Shown: one piece after another, positions 62,190-64,000 of the stretch
Position numbering within the stretch: position 1 is the stretch's first letter
Layout: each line of letters starts with the position of its first letter
Assembly: GCA_022453515.1 (NCBI GenBank)
Contig: JAJNNY010000022.1
Span: 1 to 64,000 of the forward strand
Direction of reading: 5' to 3'
Length of the DNA stretch: 64,000 bases
DNA from: Astrocystis sublimbata
Taxonomy: Eukaryota; Ascomycota; Sordariomycetes; Xylariales; Xylariaceae
Made by a program: the position numbers and the translations under genes
Notes under the pieces: generated by a model
Database searches by the model: none
The model's input: only the letters and a program-made list of their open reading frames with translations
Told to the model about the DNA's origin: nothing

Positions 62190-64000
62190 ATGCGCCTACT
62201 CCTCCGTCCCGCCTCACTCTTCCACCCAGTAACCTTCCTCCTCCTATGCCTAGCATGCATCAACCTTGCCAGCGCCTTGCGCATCCCCGGCCTCCCTCCA
62301 ATCCGGAGTCAAAGCGTAAGGAACCGCCCAATCCAAGGTCCAAGCCAACCCCAGACCACATCGTCACCCCGCTCCTTCTTCCGCCGTCTATTCGACCACC
62401 TCCCATCAACCTCGTCCTTCCGAGCGTCCGAGGGCGACAGCCTGACGCGCTGGGTCGGCGATCGGCCGAAGCTCATCGAGACCCTGAGGGACTACGACGA
62501 CCAGGTCGTCATCCGCTTCAACATCTCGCAGCCCCAACATGAGGCCGCCCTGCGCACCGTCGTCGACCGCATGCTTCTCGATGTCTGGGCCTTCGCGGAC
62601 AATCATGTCGACGTGCGCATCCCGAGCCGCCGCGTGCGCTTCCTGACCCGCGCCCTGCCCTCGTCCCTGCGCGAGAACCACTCCATCCTCGTCCCGGACC
62701 TCGCCCGTGCCGCCGCCGCCACCTACCCCTCCCGCTCGAGTCTGGCCTATGCGCATCAGCTGTACGATCGCGGCACCGCGTCCGCGTCCAACGGCCAGCC
62801 CAAGAAGAACGACGTCGTCGATGTGTACTTCCAGGACTACCAGCCCTATTCCGTCATGGTCGCCTGGATGCGCCTGATCGGCTCCATGTTCCAAGGCCGC
62901 GGCCTGGTCGAGATGATCAGTATCGGCAAGTCCTACGAGGGCCGCGACATCCCCGCTCTGCGCGTGGGCCTACGGCCCGAAGGGCGAGTCTCCGAGCACC
63001 CGCGAGAGGTCGTCCTCGTTACCGGCGGCTCGCACGCCCGGGAGTGGATCGCCACCAGCTCCGTCAACTACGCCGCCTGGTCCTTCATCCAATCCGCCGA
63101 CACCGACCCCATGGTGAAGCACATACTCGAGCACTTCGACCTCGTCTTCGTGCCGAGCCTGAACCCGGACGGCTACGAGTACACGTGGGAGGTCGACCGG
63201 CTCTGGCGCAAGTCGCGCCAGCGCACCAAGATGGCCTACTGTCCCGGCTACGACCTCGACCACTCCTTCCCCTACCAGTGGGACGCCATCGAGCACCAGA
63301 GCGAGCCCTGCTCCGAGAGCTACGGCGGTGACGAGCCCTTCCAGGCCGTCGAGGCCGCCCAGCTGGCCGACTGGGCGCGGAATGAGACGGAGCACGGCGC
63401 CAAGTTCGTCGGATACCTCGACCTGCACTCGTACTCGCAGCAGATCCTCGTGCCCTACTCCTTCTCCTGCGCCGTCGAGCCGCCCAACATGGAGAATCTC
63501 CAAGAGGTCGCCATGAACCTGGGCAAGCACATGCGACTCTCCAATGGTGAGTTATATACTGTGGCCTCAGCGTGCCAAGGCGCCGTATTGGGCTCGGCCG
63601 GCCCGCTCGTCGAGGCGAGAGGAGGGTCCGCGATTGATTATTTCTACCACGAGTTTGGCGCGCATTACAGCTATCAGATCAAGCTGAGAGACACGGGAAG
63701 CTATGGCTTCTTGCTGCCGAATGATAACATCATACCTGCGGGCAAGGAGATTTACGAAGCGATGAAATACTTGGGTGACTTTTGTGAGTTGTCCCATCAA
63801 TATGTCGCTCATGCCCAACCCCGCCGCTGAGCTACTTACTCAGACACCCATTGCTGACTTGCTCCATCACAGTGCTTGGAAACAACGGCCACGAATGGAA
63901 GGAGAAGTCCCCGCCTGCTGGCGAGGAAGAGGCGCAGGAGCCGATCGTCAACGATACCGACGAACCAATGAAAGAGCTCCGTAGACGGCAGCGGAGGAAT
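62190..64000 (+). CDS. ECM14: ECM14, inactive M14 metallocarboxypeptidase-like secreted protein, 3' end outside window
   Basis: ECM14 is a secreted or vacuolar M14-fold protein linked to the fungal cell wall and regarded as catalytically dead. Exon 1 is 62190..63783; exon 2 starts at 63873 after an 89-nt intron (GTGAGT, TTGCTGAC branch, CACAG) and runs off the window with 574 codons visible. The start is the first ATG in frame and gives a signal peptide (RLLLRPASLFHPV then FLLLCLACINLASA). A propeptide-like part is followed by the peptidase fold from about residue 200. Zinc ligands are intact: H282 and E285 in SHAREW, and H413 in YLDLHSYSQQ. The general-base Glu of active enzymes (in the FELRDTG motif) is replaced by Lys (K498 in YQIKLRDTGSYGFLLP), the known ECM14 hallmark. 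The tail after LGNNGHEWKEK is charged. Confidence 0.94.

Noticed and set aside
62406..63530. Long minus-strand ORFs inside ECM14
   Set aside because: Shadow frames caused by the high third-position GC of ECM14.

Overview
The window is nuclear DNA of a filamentous ascomycete (Pezizomycotina), most likely a Sordariomycete. The evidence is protein-coding genes broken by short GT-AG introns of about 50-160 nt, usually with a CTRAC-like branch site just before the acceptor; long intergenic stretches; and gene families typical of moulds, including a FlbD-type Myb regulator, a SPINDLY/OGT-like transferase and ECM14. The class assignment is an inference from general protein similarity, not from a search. 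Gene models were spliced by hand. Exon joints were chosen where reading phase, splice consensus and family alignment agree.

Layout. 0-7.6 kb: three plus-strand genes, namely an uncharacterised Ser-rich protein (its 5' end may lie outside the window), SEC23 (COPII coat GTPase-activating subunit) and ribosomal protein L12/uL11. 11.8-17 kb: a 1665-residue TPR plus GT41 transferase with a Gln/His-rich N-terminus. 17-28 kb: 11 kb between two convergent genes in which I can support no gene. 28-40 kb, minus strand: a FlbD-like Myb regulator with more than 6 kb of upstream DNA, a remnant that looks like the two ends of an alpha/beta-hydrolase fused together, a four-exon coiled-coil protein, and an NCBP3-like cap-binding protein. 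40.3-41.1 kb: an AT-rich repeat block with a pol III promoter-like, tRNA-derived unit and a C20G5 run. 41.6-42.2 kb, minus: a previously hidden two-exon gene for a small, probably secreted protein. 42.2-48.5 kb: no supported gene. 48.6-53.3 kb, plus: a Cys/His plus coiled-coil fungal protein and SRP72. 55-59.3 kb, minus: a large Sec7-PH Arf-GEF. 62.2 kb to the end, plus: the ECM14 pseudo-carboxypeptidase, cut by the window edge.

Several genes act in the early secretory route (SEC23 at ER exit, SRP72 at ER targeting, the Arf-GEF at membranes, ECM14 as a secreted protein), but their spacing and orientation do not suggest co-regulation. Intergenic DNA carries many copies of a palindromic TACCTAGGTA-type motif. 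The most interesting items are the small secreted-protein gene with alternative splice solutions, the fused hydrolase remnant, the SINE-like hairpin unit, and the 11-kb empty convergent interval.
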